Below are positions 1 to 6,591 of a stretch of DNA of 22,674 bases, piece after piece. The notes under the pieces were generated by a model. It was given only the letters and a program-made list of their open reading frames with translations. It was not told the origin of the DNA and searched no databases. The DNA comes from a virus. Both the position numbers and the translations under genes were made by a program. The stretch spans positions 1 through 22,674 of the IMG/VR virus record IMGVR_UViG_3300021405_000367; one strand, given 5' to 3'. Positions within the stretch are counted from its first letter, which is position 1, and each line of letters begins with the position of its first letter.

Positions 1-427
1 TGAGGAACTTCTTGGTGTCGCCGTGGGCTCCTGCAACGATCCGTTCGACTGTATCGAGTCGGATGTGGTAAGGCTCGTTGGGAGTCCCGACGAAGTCGAA
101 GACATGGTAGGTGAAGTCAGGAGTGCCATCGCGCGCCATGATGCACCGAGTCTGATCGAACACGTCCTTCGCTGAGCTAGGGCCCACACAGACTTCTCCG
201 TCGAGCCCCTCAAAGATGGCGTACTGCATCCTGTCTCGCAGGAACCGATTCGGCACGGGTTTCAGGCTCCGAGTGCAGGGACCCAAGTTGCCATGGCAGA
301 TCACGCGGATCCCGTCGACCTTCGGGGAGGCAATCATGGGATATTCGAGGGTCCGAAGCTGGCTGTCATCATCGATGGTGGCTGCCAGCAGCGGTCTAAA
401 CTTGGTGTTGCGTACGCCGTCGGTCAT
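1..427 (-). CDS. ATP-dependent DNA ligase, partial (C-terminus beyond window)
   Basis: Reading leftward from ATG 427 the frame stays open for 142 codons to the window edge. It encodes the adenylation domain of a phage-type ATP-dependent DNA ligase, which seals nicks during replication. Seen: KVDGIR at residues 36-41 (motif I, K36 the expected AMP-accepting lysine), SLKPVPNR at 54-61, LDGE at 75-78 (motif III) and VFDFVG at 109-114 (motif IIIa). The spacing fits short T7-like and related phage ligases. A good Shine-Dalgarno (AGGAAAGAG) lies about 9 bases upstream. The upstream gene overlaps its start by 32 bases. The OB-fold domain and motifs IV-V are outside the window, so intactness cannot be judged. 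Confidence 0.88.
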   Translation of the reverse strand, partial: MTDGVRNTKFRPLLAATIDDDSQLRTLEYPMIASPKVDGIRVICHGNLGPCTRSLKPVPNRFLRDRMQYAIFEGLDGEVCVGPSSAKDVFDQTRCIMARDGTPDFTYHVFDFVGTPNEPYHIRLDTVERIVAGAHGDTKKFL

Positions 428-731
428 TGGTCGCTCTTTCCTGTATCATGATTCGCCGCATAAGTCTAAGAGCCTCGGTTTTGTATGTGCCAAGGTTCCA
501 AGCACGCATGTCATCCTTCGACATGCCGAAAGCTTCACAGCAAGCCTCTCTGACATCGGTGTGCTTACCGTGTGCCCATCGGTATTCTGGTCTTGAGCCC
601 CAAGCAATGTAGAAGTACGAAGGCCTCTTGGGTTCTGCTGATCCGAGCTCCATCTTCGGGAACTCTCTCCTAAAGTAGTTAGTCCTACGATTAGGATCGA
701 CGAGACGCGATGTTGTGGGTCTGTATGCCAT
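396..731 (-). CDS. Hypothetical protein, 111 aa, upstream of ligase
   Basis: A 111-residue basic, aromatic-rich protein with no motif that I recognise. It starts at ATG 731, with GGAAAG about 10 bases upstream, and its stop lies 32 bases inside the ligase gene, which suggests cotranscription and translational coupling. The middle (roughly residues 38-75) has regularly spaced Trp/Tyr/Arg residues and looks like a folded small domain; the C-terminal end is arginine-rich. An alternative longer frame on the same strand (446-886) covers the same DNA but has a low-complexity composition and is probably a shadow. Function unknown. Confidence 0.65.
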   Translation of the reverse strand: MAYRPTTSRLVDPNRRTNYFRREFPKMELGSAEPKRPSYFYIAWGSRPEYRWAHGKHTDVREACCEAFGMSKDDMRAWNLGTYKTEALRLMRRIMIQERATNDRRRTQHQV

Positions 732-792
732 GGAGTTTGCTTTCCGTTAGTTGGTTGTGACACCCCATACCCACTGGGGCTCGTGGATTCGA

Positions 793-963
793 TCAGGAGT
801 ACCCAAGGCGGCGAGTCCTTGGGGAGGAATGGGAAAACGACAAAACCCACCTCCCTCGAACTGCAGGAGTTACTTCGAGACGCCACCGATCCTGCTGGGC
901 GATCGGGAGACTCACCAGGAGACTCACCGGGAGTCCTACAGATTGGGTCTCACAGGAGAGCAC
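793..963 (-). CDS. Possible 56-aa ORF with GTG start (weak)
   Basis: Between the SWIM-finger gene and the 111-aa gene an uninterrupted frame runs from GTG 963 to TGA 793. It starts 7 bases after the preceding stop, with a GAGGAG sequence 12 bases upstream. The N-terminal part (PVSLLVSLP) is encoded by the tandem 12-bp repeats at 906-940, so the apparent hydrophobic stretch may be only a by-product of the repeat. A second frame is also open here but has no start codon. Either this is a small gene or the 238-bp gap is non-coding. Confidence 0.25.
   Translation of the reverse strand: MLSCETQSVGLPVSLLVSLPIAQQDRWRLEVTPAVRGRWVLSFSHSSPRTRRLGYS
906..940. repeat. Iteron-like tandem repeat, 12-bp period
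   Basis: GGAGACTCACC occurs at 906-916 and 918-928, followed by a degenerate third copy (GGAGTCCTACA) at 930-940. A 6-bp inverted repeat CCGATC/GATCGG (886-906) abuts it. The period is close to one helical turn, as in protein-binding iterons, but the stretch may instead be part of a small coding frame. Confidence 0.5.
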
Positions 964-969
964 GCTAAG

Positions 970-1311
970 CTAAATCTCCTCTTCAGGTTCTCTATCGTCT
1001 TCGAGGGCTGGCTCTTGTTTGCCGAGGGTTCTGGGTTCCCACTTCTTCTTGTCGTAGGAGTACAAGCAACCCAGGTTGAAGACGGGCTTCTGTTGCCCTG
1101 GGAAGCCGTCCTGGAAGACGTCGATCATCTCTCGATGTCTGCACGTATGCAGCCCTCGTTCGCCAGCCATGCAGTTGCATGTGAAACGTCCTCGCACTCT
1201 TTCCACCGAGTACGCTGTCTCGAGCGACAAGGTACTCGAATACTTGGATACGGTGTAGCGCAAGGGCTCGTCACTCACCCTGTCTACTGTATACAGATCT
1301 TTCTTTGCCAT
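970..1311 (-). CDS. SWIM-type zinc-finger protein, 113 aa
   Basis: A 113-residue protein with CNC at residues 45-47 followed by CRH at 57-59, giving the CxC-x(9)-CxH arrangement of SWIM zinc fingers. In other proteins SWIM fingers mediate DNA or protein contacts. The C-terminus is strongly acidic (residues about 103-113). It starts at ATG 1311, 6 bases after the preceding gene stops; that gene's last codons supply a GGAG sequence 12 bases upstream. As a free-standing small protein rather than part of a helicase or transposase it may be a nucleic-acid-binding accessory factor. The zinc ligands are seen; the role is inferred. Confidence 0.75.
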   Translation of the reverse strand: MAKKDLYTVDRVSDEPLRYTVSKYSSTLSLETAYSVERVRGRFTCNCMAGERGLHTCRHREMIDVFQDGFPGQQKPVFNLGCLYSYDKKKWEPRTLGKQEPALEDDREPEEEI

Positions 1312-1317
1312 AGCGTC

Positions 1318-1518
1318 TTAGTTCTCCTGAGCCTTCATCTCTTGGTCGATGAACTTGTCGATCCGCTGGAAGTCGGCCTCGACATACAGCCATTGGTCGT
1401 AGATCTGGTTCCAGTCAGGCTTTTCTTGCTGCAGCAGCGTAGCGATCTGCACAGAGAACATGCACATCGATCGTAAGTAGGAGTCGCACTGCTCCTTAGT
1501 GATCTTGCTCGCCGCCAT
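1318..1518 (-). CDS. Hypothetical protein, 66 aa
   Basis: Small, probably helical protein without recognised motifs. The ATG at 1518 overlaps the TAA of the upstream gene (TAATG), with AAGGAAAAGGG just before it. This start is preferred to the in-frame ATG at 1557, which lies well inside the upstream gene. Coupled translation with 1518-1718 is likely. Function unknown. Confidence 0.72.
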   Translation of the reverse strand: MAASKITKEQCDSYLRSMCMFSVQIATLLQQEKPDWNQIYDQWLYVEADFQRIDKFIDQEMKAQEN

Positions 1519-1718
1519 TAGCCCTTTTCCTTGTTTGCTTCCGAATCGATTCGGCATACCCTTACTCTAGCACCTGCTGGGATCATTCCTAGCTGGTGCA
1601 TCTCCAGCAAGGCATATCGAAACTCTTCGTAGTTTCTGTATCTCGTTCCTCGCTTTCGTCCATTGATCGTGATGTACCACGGACGTAATTTCTTGGGTTC
1701 AAGGAGGGTACGAAGCAA
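1518..1718 (-). CDS. Hypothetical protein, about 66 aa; start uncertain
   Basis: The C-terminal part looks genuine: WYITINGRKRG followed by YEEFRYALLEM, then a basic tail, resembling a small beta-alpha domain. The open frame extends upstream to ATG 1934, but that extension overlaps the preceding gene (1783-1977) in another frame and is a low-complexity arginine-rich shadow. No ATG or GTG lies between that gene's stop and the conserved part. TTG 1718 is the first usable start codon, though with a poor ribosome site. A frameshift linking it to 1783-1977 is possible but has no direct support. Function unknown. Confidence 0.5.
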   Translation of the reverse strand: MLRTLLEPKKLRPWYITINGRKRGTRYRNYEEFRYALLEMHQLGMIPAGARVRVCRIDSEANKEKG

Positions 1719-1782
1719 CTGAAAGAACCCAGGTTTCGGTTGCTGGTACGGGTTGTATCTTTGACTTGGACTCTCTTTAGTC

Positions 1783-1977
1783 CTACTGTAGCGACGGGTC
1801 GTCGCTGTCTTCCTTCGTCTGCGTCTGATGTTTAGTCTCCATGGCTTTGATCGTCTTCTCGGCTTCCGTAGCCCAGTCAAGCATGAGATCGATGAATCTG
1901 TCTTGTGTCCCAGCCTCTTTGGATCTCGCAGCAAGCGCTTTGAGATCGTCTAGGCTGAGATTAACCTTCGTTCCCAC
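1783..1977 (-). CDS. Hypothetical protein, 64 aa (GTG start)
   Basis: Small charged, mostly helical protein. The start is fixed by a strong Shine-Dalgarno (GGAGGAGG) placed 5 bases before GTG 1977. A TTG further upstream overlaps the previous stop codon and has no such site. The N-terminus (MGTKVNLSLDDLKALAARS) reads like a small dimeric DNA-binding or antitoxin-like beginning, but no domain is recognisable. It shares the operon of 2007-2288, with promoter at 2317-2346. Confidence 0.72.
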   Translation of the reverse strand: MGTKVNLSLDDLKALAARSKEAGTQDRFIDLMLDWATEAEKTIKAMETKHQTQTKEDSDDPSLQ

Positions 1978-2006
1978 TGTTCCTCCTCCTTCTCCCTTGA
2001 CCTTGA

Positions 2007-2288
2007 TTAGCAATCGTTGACGGTGTAAGTGACGAATTGTGCCCAGCGTTTGAAGTTGTCCTCGTAGTGCTCAGCGAGTGGTCCCCAGCTGAAGCCGTCA
2101 ACAATCTCGTGGTTGCAGCCCTCGCACTTGTAAAGGTCCGCTCGCCAGATCTTGTATGGTTCCCAGTTCTCTTCATCTTCAAGACCAGGCTTGGCACCGT
2201 TGGCTTTCGGCATTTGCTCAAGCGCGAATATACCGTTCTTCTTCGGCTTGTAGAAACGTTTGCACTTCACACAGATCGGCTTCGGCAT
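2007..2288 (-). CDS. Zinc-ribbon hypothetical protein, 93 aa
   Basis: First gene of a leftward operon, directly downstream of the promoter at 2317-2346; AAGG lies about 9 bases before ATG 2288. It has two CxxC knuckles (C6/C9 and C55/C58), consistent with one zinc ribbon formed across an insertion, and a Trp/Tyr-rich C-terminal half (GFSWGPLAEHYEDNF region). The fold is inferred from the cysteine pairs. Substrate and partner are unknown; small zinc-ribbon proteins like this are common in phage early regions. Confidence 0.8.
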   Translation of the reverse strand: MPKPICVKCKRFYKPKKNGIFALEQMPKANGAKPGLEDEENWEPYKIWRADLYKCEGCNHEIVDGFSWGPLAEHYEDNFKRWAQFVTYTVNDC

Positions 2289-2316
2289 TTCATTGACCTT
2301 ATCTTTCTATTGTTCT

Positions 2317-2346
2317 ATTATATTATAGAACCATATAGTCACTCAA
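2317..2346 (-). promoter_or_regulatory. Leftward sigma70-type promoter PL1
   Basis: On the minus strand TTGAGT (2346-2341), an 18-bp spacer and TATAAT (2322-2317). The upstream block TCATTTGGACTC resembles that of the other operon promoters. The -10 lies inside an inverted repeat GTTCTAT/ATAGAAC. It drives 2288 leftward to the ligase. Confidence 0.7.
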
Positions 2347-2384
2347 GAGTCCAAATGATAGTCGGTCTCTTTAATTTTTGGGTA

Positions 2385-2795
2385 CTAGTCGATGCGCGCG
2401 ACTTCGAATGTGCCATCCTTCTGTACTATGCAAACATATGCTGACCTGTAAAAGAGGATCGTCTCGTCGCGTAGCTGGGCTTTCGCGAGCGGACTAAACT
2501 TTTGCGGATCCCCAGGGTAATAGAGTGTGTACTTGCCATCTATAGACATCCTGAACCCTTTGAATGGGTGCCAACCTCCTCCGTGTGTGTAGTTGTCATG
2601 GATCTGTTCCTTGGCTGGCTTGGGGTTGTCGACGCTCAGCCAGTGGGGAATGTAACCAAGGTGATCCACGGTCATGCGTGGGTGTAGTAGTTGGAAATCG
2701 ATCATGTGTCTTTCTTTCTCCAGGAGGTTGACTCGGGATTCCATGCCAGCAGCTTTCTGTTTGCGGCTGACGTAACGTTTATAGTATGTTGCCAT
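2385..2795 (-). CDS. Hypothetical protein, 136 aa
   Basis: Last gene of the operon that begins at 4938. It has a basic, helical N-terminus (residues 1-30) followed by a mixed beta-rich domain with GGGWHPFKGFRMSIDGK and a C-terminal strand pair (YVCIVQKDGTFEVARID). It starts at ATG 2795, 7 bases after the stop of the HTH gene, with GGAG within the end of that gene. The stop is followed after 35 bases by PL1. No family is recognised. Confidence 0.75.
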   Translation of the reverse strand: MATYYKRYVSRKQKAAGMESRVNLLEKERHMIDFQLLHPRMTVDHLGYIPHWLSVDNPKPAKEQIHDNYTHGGGWHPFKGFRMSIDGKYTLYYPGDPQKFSPLAKAQLRDETILFYRSAYVCIVQKDGTFEVARID

Positions 2796-2801
2796 CGTGT
2801 G

Positions 2802-3251
2802 TTAAGGCTCCGGATCCTTGGGGTGTACGTGCCAATCCTCGTTGGGGCCCCGCTTGAGGGTACTCGTAGCCACGTTTCGTACGTGTTGGTAGCGGAGATT
2901 CAAGTGCTTAGCAATCCGCTTGATCTCGAATTGTTCCGATACCAGATAGCGGATGCAAGCACTCTTAGTACGAAAGTTCTCCTTTAGCCACGAGAGTTGC
3001 GGCAAAGGCTTCAGAGGCATACCATCCTTGTCGAGCAACGGTGGCGTAGGCTCCTCGGGTGCCTCAGCGTCCTGAAAGGCTATGGCTTCGTGGAGCAAGG
3101 CTTGTTCGCCGCTGACAATTTCCGGCTTGATATCCTCACCGAATAGTTCTTTTAGAAATGGCTTGAAAGCCTTGGAGAGCTCTTGCTGCTCCTCAGCTCT
3201 CTGCGTCTCGAGCTCTAAGGCTCGAGGCTTACCTGTTTTACGTGCTAACAT
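2802..3251 (-). CDS. Helix-turn-helix protein, paralogue A (YQHVRNV family), 149 aa
   Basis: Two-part protein. Residues 1-90 are charged and probably disordered or helical (TPPLLDKDGMPLKPLPQ linker); residues 95-135 form a compact helix-turn-helix (IRYLVSEQFEIKRIAKHLNL, then YQHVRNV and TLKR). The same C-terminal module occurs in three other genes of this window. GAGG stands 5 bases before ATG 3251. A DNA-binding regulator role is inferred from the HTH pattern and the location in an early operon. Paralogue A has a longer tail after the LKR signature and has lost the proline of PLKR. Confidence 0.78.
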   Translation of the reverse strand: MLARKTGKPRALELETQRAEEQQELSKAFKPFLKELFGEDIKPEIVSGEQALLHEAIAFQDAEAPEEPTPPLLDKDGMPLKPLPQLSWLKENFRTKSACIRYLVSEQFEIKRIAKHLNLRYQHVRNVATSTLKRGPNEDWHVHPKDPEP

Positions 3252-3257
3252 GATGCC

Positions 3258-3512
3258 TCAGAATGGTATGTCGTCCGCGTTCTTGGGTGAATGTGCTTTG
3301 AGTACTGCGTTAAAGGCGTCGACTGCTCTCTTGTAGCGGAGCATATCCTTGGATTCGATGAAGATAGATAACTCGAAGGTGCTGTAGTCTTCGCCCGTGA
3401 TGTGACTCTCGCAGCGTAGCGACAACCAGTTGGTCGTGGTGCCCACACTTCCGAGGCTGAGGCTGACGTTTTTCACGTCGTGGATGTTAAAGTTACCGAT
3501 TCGTAGTCCCAT
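3258..3512 (-). CDS. Hypothetical protein, 84 aa
   Basis: Small beta-rich protein: the first 35 residues alternate polar and hydrophobic (MGLRIGNFNIHDVKNVSLSL), followed by one helix near the C-terminus. A strong AGGAAGGAA ribosome site precedes ATG 3512. It ends 6 bases before the HTH paralogue A, so the two are probably translated together. No motif or family is recognised. Confidence 0.75.
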   Translation of the reverse strand: MGLRIGNFNIHDVKNVSLSLGSVGTTTNWLSLRCESHITGEDYSTFELSIFIESKDMLRYKRAVDAFNAVLKAHSPKNADDIPF

Positions 3513-3542
3513 GGTTACGTTTCCTTCCTATTGCTGGTGTTG

Positions 3543-3791
3543 CTACAGTTTGTTGCTGAGGTCTATTTTCCATCCCTCCTTTATCAGGATGTCGCATATC
3601 TCGTTCGTCGCAGTTGTCACAACTTGTTGAACGTCTCCGAGTACCCAAGGTTTGTGGTCTCGTGTGTAGACAAGCCCTGGGCTAAGTATGTCGGAGACCT
3701 CCTCCCAGACATCTGCGTAGGTTAAAGGTTCGAACTCTTCGCGCTTACGAAGGCAGGCCTTGAGGTGAGTTTCTCCGAATCCTCCGCTCAT
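3543..3791 (-). CDS. Hypothetical protein, 82 aa
   Basis: Small acidic protein, predicted mostly helical, with TYADVWEEVSDIL in the middle and a hydrophobic-lysine C-terminus. ATG 3791 lies 3 bases after the TAA of the 49-aa gene and has only a weak GAAG ribosome site, so translational coupling is likely. Function unknown. Confidence 0.72.
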   Translation of the reverse strand: MSGGFGETHLKACLRKREEFEPLTYADVWEEVSDILSPGLVYTRDHKPWVLGDVQQVVTTATNEICDILIKEGWKIDLSNKL

Positions 3792-3794
3792 GAG

Positions 3795-3944
3795 TTAGCG
3801 CTTCACAGGTTCGAGTTCGCGTTCTTTCTCCCTCTTGGCTGGAGCGTGACGCCGTGGCTGAAACTCGGGCTCCGGAGTTTCCCTGGGGATCACCAGAGGT
3901 TCCGGAGGCCGATCTCCTACTTCTTTTACTGGTCCGATGTTCAT
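3795..3944 (-). CDS. Proline/charge-rich small protein, 49 aa
   Basis: Starts at ATG 3944, which overlaps the TGA of the upstream gene (ATGA), with a GGAAGAAGAGGAGAG ribosome site. Composition is dominated by Pro, Glu, Arg and Lys (for example RPPEPLVIPRETPEPEFQPR), so it is probably disordered. Tight packing between two genes, the ATGA overlap and the strong ribosome site support it as a real gene despite its size. It could be an interaction peptide or inhibitor; no direct evidence. Confidence 0.7.
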   Translation of the reverse strand: MNIGPVKEVGDRPPEPLVIPRETPEPEFQPRRHAPAKREKERELEPVKR

Positions 3945-4159
3945 GATGTACTCTCCTCTTCTTCCAGATGTTCCTCTATGACTAGGTGTTCGCTTAGTTG
4001 GATGTCGATGGTACCGTTATCGATAAGGTCATCGAACGCGGCGCCTAGGATTGCTACCGCTCGAGAACCTAGAGCAGCAGGCACTTCGTGCTCCTTAGCA
4101 ACATAGTAGTTAACGCTTATTCTGATCTCCTTAAGGAGGTCGCCGTTGCCGTTGCTCAT
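3941..4159 (-). CDS. Hypothetical protein, 72 aa
   Basis: Small acidic protein: an N-terminal strand (LLKEIRISVNYYVAK), a helix (ALGSRAVAILGAAFDDLI) and an acidic C-terminus (EEHLEEEESTS). ATG 4159 follows the previous stop by two bases, with TATGGAG upstream. It is in the operon started by PL2. No family recognised. Confidence 0.73.
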   Translation of the reverse strand: MSNGNGDLLKEIRISVNYYVAKEHEVPAALGSRAVAILGAAFDDLIDNGTIDIQLSEHLVIEEHLEEEESTS

Positions 4160-4161
4160 GG

Positions 4162-4938
4162 TTAGTATGCTCCATACTGTTTAGTGTCGAAGTAACATAC
4201 TTCCACATCAGGGTATGCTCTCTCGAGCTCGAACCCCAATTCTTGTGTGGGAGCGAGCAGTTTGCGGATGATCACCCATTCCGCTCGCCATCCCAAAGTT
4301 CCCAAGACGAAGCGACCAAACCTTTCGACGATTCCCGTCACGGGGAGGAGGCCGAGATCGGGACAGTCATCTCCGCCCCATATTGCGACCTTCCAATCGT
4401 GGGGAACGAGCTTAGCGTGGATACCTTTGTGGCTTCGGAGAGCTTCGGAGGTATCCCAGTCTGTTACGCGGAGTTCTGGGCCTTCCCAGAAGGCTTGGTA
4501 AGCAGGCGAAACAAGAACCTTTATCTCTGGATCCCACTTCCAGCCTCTCCAGCCTAAAGTGTTGGGTGCTTTTGGATCCGGTATAGACGCCCACGAGCGT
4601 TTACCTAAGATCATTGCTCTGATCTGGCGGAAAGCTATCTCTTGCTCGGCTATTAACTTAGCAGTGTCGTAGGCTAGAGTCACCTTCTTCGCAAGATCAG
4701 TGTCTCGAAGTACGAGAGCAATAGCTTCCTTCTCTAGATCCTGCGGGAACGGATACAACGAGCGAACGAATGCCTCTAGCGAATCTACATTCACTAGCCC
4801 AGTCGCACTCGATATGCACTTGGCCGAGGAGTTGGCTAGGATGTACTGAAGCGAAGCGAGCTGTGACCGCACCCTCGCTTTGCGTATCCTCTCCACTACG
4901 TATGCTGGCCGAGGCTCTTCTGTCACTAGGCACCCCAT
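4162..4938 (-). CDS. Hypothetical protein, 258 aa, first gene of PL2 operon
   Basis: Largest gene of the early-type region. Residues 1-110 are helical; the middle contains WGWRGWKWDPE-like tryptophan repeats (about residues 125-140); the C-terminal 90 residues form a mixed domain ending in LGFELERAYPDVEVCYFDTK, which resembles small Rossmann-like or nuclease-type cores only in general pattern. It is directly downstream of PL2. ATG 4938 has a poor ribosome site; GTG 4926 is an alternative. The leader contains TTTGACCAAAT (4955-4965) and two copies of GACGTTGTTT (4944-4953, 4971-4980), possibly operator sites. Function unknown. Confidence 0.72.
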   Translation of the reverse strand: MGCLVTEEPRPAYVVERIRKARVRSQLASLQYILANSSAKCISSATGLVNVDSLEAFVRSLYPFPQDLEKEAIALVLRDTDLAKKVTLAYDTAKLIAEQEIAFRQIRAMILGKRSWASIPDPKAPNTLGWRGWKWDPEIKVLVSPAYQAFWEGPELRVTDWDTSEALRSHKGIHAKLVPHDWKVAIWGGDDCPDLGLLPVTGIVERFGRFVLGTLGWRAEWVIIRKLLAPTQELGFELERAYPDVEVCYFDTKQYGAY

Positions 4939-4994
4939 CGATGGACGTTGTTTCTTTGACCAAATGAAGTGACGTTGTTTTTTGGCACAATTAT

Positions 4995-5023
4995 ATTATA
5001 CATCATTTTTTGTGGTCAATCAA
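4995..5023 (-). promoter_or_regulatory. Leftward sigma70-type promoter PL2
   Basis: Minus strand TTGATT (5023-5018), 17-bp spacer, TATAAT (5000-4995). The upstream block reads CATCATTTTGGACG, then TTGATTGACC, nearly the same as PL3-PL5. It lies 27 bases downstream of the stop of 5050-5307. Confidence 0.78.
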
Positions 5024-5049
5024 CGTCCAAAATGATGGGCGACCTAGAT

Positions 5050-5307
5050 TTATTTTTTGGTCCGCGTGGCTTCCCGGTTTGGTTTGGGTTTCGCGGCTGC
5101 TTCGCGGGCGACATCGTCAGACGTTCGAACTTCGCGCCTCTCGACGCGAACGATTCGCCACCGTACGCGAAGCTTAAGGTTATGCAGAGCGAAGTATTCT
5201 GCCCCTGCTTGCTTTGCACACGAGAAGATAGGGCGGCGGCCGATGATCTCTGTGTTCACAGTGTTGCTACCTCGGTCGACGAACACTTCGTATCTAACAT
5301 CCGACAT
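5050..5307 (-). CDS. Hypothetical basic protein, 85 aa
   Basis: Short protein with a beta-rich N-terminal half (VRYEVFVDRGSNTVNTEI) and a basic C-terminus rich in Arg, Lys, Ala and Pro, probably nucleic-acid contacting. ATG 5307 has GAGG 8 bases upstream; a TATAAT-like sequence overlaps the start codon itself, so it is unlikely to be the working -10 for this start. It stands alone between two intergenic control regions. Function unknown. Confidence 0.66.
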   Translation of the reverse strand: MSDVRYEVFVDRGSNTVNTEIIGRRPIFSCAKQAGAEYFALHNLKLRVRWRIVRVERREVRTSDDVAREAAAKPKPNREATRTKK

Positions 5308-5328
5308 TATAGTACCTCATGACACACA

Positions 5329-5341
5329 TTTTTGGTCAAAA
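5329..5341 (-). promoter_or_regulatory. Single TTTTGACCAAAA box upstream of 5050-5307
   Basis: Minus strand TTTTGACCAAAAA, the same box that occurs in tandem at the structural-gene promoters (13546-13567, 20129-20150, 20242-20263). It lies 22 bases before ATG 5307. No well-spaced -35/-10 pair is visible around it, so its role as operator or -35 region is unclear. Confidence 0.4.
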
Positions 5342-5421
5342 GATGGTCCCCTCTTGGGGTGGGGAGGGGGAAACAACACAGAGTTTCAAGAGGCTCAATT
5401 GTGCCCCCTCCGACTCATTGC

Positions 5422-5682
5422 TCAGTTCCTGTAGTTGGCCTTCTTGCCTAGAAAGTAGAGGTCACCCTGCTTCTCTAGGCGACCAGCCATCACGAGCGCT
5501 CTCATGATAGCTTCGAACTGTGGAAGGTCAATCCCCAGCTTCTCCTGCATTACCGTATACAGGACTGAGCCCGGAGCGCCTCCGGTGCTACCTACCGCAA
5601 CGGCTTCCACGAGCGCATCGAGGATCTCCTCGATCAGCCGGCGTTTCTCGTCAAGATTCAGATGACTCGTCTTTATCTTCAT
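5422..5682 (-). CDS. Hypothetical protein, winged-helix-like, 86 aa
   Basis: Residues 8-35 form an acidic-basic helix (LDEKRRLIEEILDALVEAV); residues 44-78 (VLYTVMQEKLGIDLPQFEAI, then MRALVMAGRLEKQGDLYFL) fit a small winged helix: helix, recognition helix, then a beta wing. The domain call is by pattern only. GGAG lies 9 bases before ATG 5682, and the start overlaps the end of 5651-5956 by 32 bases. Possible DNA-binding regulator. Confidence 0.7.
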   Translation of the reverse strand: MKIKTSHLNLDEKRRLIEEILDALVEAVAVGSTGGAPGSVLYTVMQEKLGIDLPQFEAIMRALVMAGRLEKQGDLYFLGKKANYRN

Positions 5683-5956
5683 TGTCTAAGCTCCCACTCA
5701 TGTTCTCGTAGGTGTTGCGGGTTGCGAAGCGGACTCCGTCGGAGAAGATTGGGGAATCTTGCCCCTTCATAGCGTTGAGACACAACGCGAAGTCCTCGAA
5801 GAGCCGGCGATAGGCAGGAAGATCCTTACGATCGTGTCCGTCCCATCCTTGGTGTTCAGACTCCAAAGCCCAATGGACGAAGGAAGCTCCTACCTCCTCG
5901 GTGGATCTCTGGCGCATCGCTTCGGGCAGTGTGCTTAGTACTGGTTTTGTACTCAT
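5651..5956 (-). CDS. Hypothetical protein, 101 aa
   Basis: Acidic helical protein with ASFVHWALESEHQGWDGHDR and FEDFALCLNAMKGQDSP, and an acidic serine-rich C-terminus. AGGAGT is 12 bases before ATG 5956. It lies downstream of the hairpin at 5999-6020. No recognised family. Confidence 0.72.
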   Translation of the reverse strand: MSTKPVLSTLPEAMRQRSTEEVGASFVHWALESEHQGWDGHDRKDLPAYRRLFEDFALCLNAMKGQDSPIFSDGVRFATRNTYENMSGSLDNEDKDESSES

Positions 5957-5998
5957 GTGTGCGTATACTCCTGATCGTTCCTTGTATCCTACGGGAAT

Positions 5999-6020
5999 AG
6001 GGGAAGCCTTCGCTTCCCCT
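5999..6020 (-). terminator. Perfect 9-bp intergenic hairpin
   Basis: AGGGGAAGC and GCTTCCCCT flank a 4-base loop, just after the stop of HTH paralogue B. No good U-run follows on the minus strand, so it may be an attenuating or processing hairpin rather than a full terminator. Confidence 0.6.
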
Positions 6021-6040
6021 AAGTGCTTTTGGTTGGGTTG

Positions 6041-6493
6041 TTAGGAGGCCTTGCGCTTCAGCGGCTGGTTGAGCACGTTGCGCACGTGCTGGTAGCGGAA
6101 GGGGAACTTCCTTCCTGCCCCGAAGCGAGCTTCCATGATCTTCGCGATCGCCGAGACTTTAAACCCCTGACGCGACAATTCCCGCATCCGCTCGGAGGTG
6201 TTCGAAGCCTTACTGAAGGCCTCCTCGTCGACGCGATGCTCCTGCGGCAGTGTAGGCTGAGGTGCAGGCGCCGCAACCGCTAAGTTGCCTTCGACTTCCG
6301 TCTGTAGTGGCGCTGGCGCCTCAACGATCTCGCCGTCGGGGGTGAGAACGTGATCCGTCGTCACGAGATCTTCGACGGTGAGCGTAGGCGGCAAAGGCAG
6401 TGTAAAGTTCTCCGCCTGCTCGGCATTCAACTGAGCGAGGTTCTCGATCACTTCGCTGCTGCCGCTCTCGTTTGTCCTGTTGTGCTTACCCAT
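6041..6493 (-). CDS. Helix-turn-helix protein, paralogue B (YQHVRNV family), 150 aa
   Basis: The N-terminal 95 residues are Pro/Ala/Glu-rich and probably disordered; the C-terminal module at 98-148 carries MRELSRQGFKVSAIAKIM, then YQHVRNV and PLKR. Compared with the other three copies it has an 8-residue insertion (EARFGAGRKF region, about residues 121-131) between the two HTH helices. ATG 6493 is chosen over ATG 6523 because GGAG lies 10 bases upstream of it. It probably binds DNA; target unknown. A 6-bp hairpin (6537-6553) precedes it. Confidence 0.78.
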   Translation of the reverse strand: MGKHNRTNESGSSEVIENLAQLNAEQAENFTLPLPPTLTVEDLVTTDHVLTPDGEIVEAPAPLQTEVEGNLAVAAPAPQPTLPQEHRVDEEAFSKASNTSERMRELSRQGFKVSAIAKIMEARFGAGRKFPFRYQHVRNVLNQPLKRKAS

Positions 6494-6591
6494 AGTGTTT
6501 GTACTCCAGTTCAGGGATCTCAATCGATCTCATCAGCACACGCTTCACGTGTGGAGGGGACGCTTCACAGCGCGCCCTTTCGATCTGTTAA

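Noticed and set aside
446-886. Minus-strand frame of 146 aa
   Set aside because: Covers the 111-aa gene in another frame, Ser/Pro-rich shadow composition, no good ribosome site.
751-1476. Long plus-strand frame of 241 aa
   Set aside because: Antisense to the SWIM-finger gene and its neighbours, which have ribosome sites and coherent protein features; leucine/valine-rich shadow composition.
1961-2221. Minus-strand frame of 86 aa
   Set aside because: Overlaps the zinc-ribbon gene 2007-2288, Ser/Thr/Arg-rich shadow.
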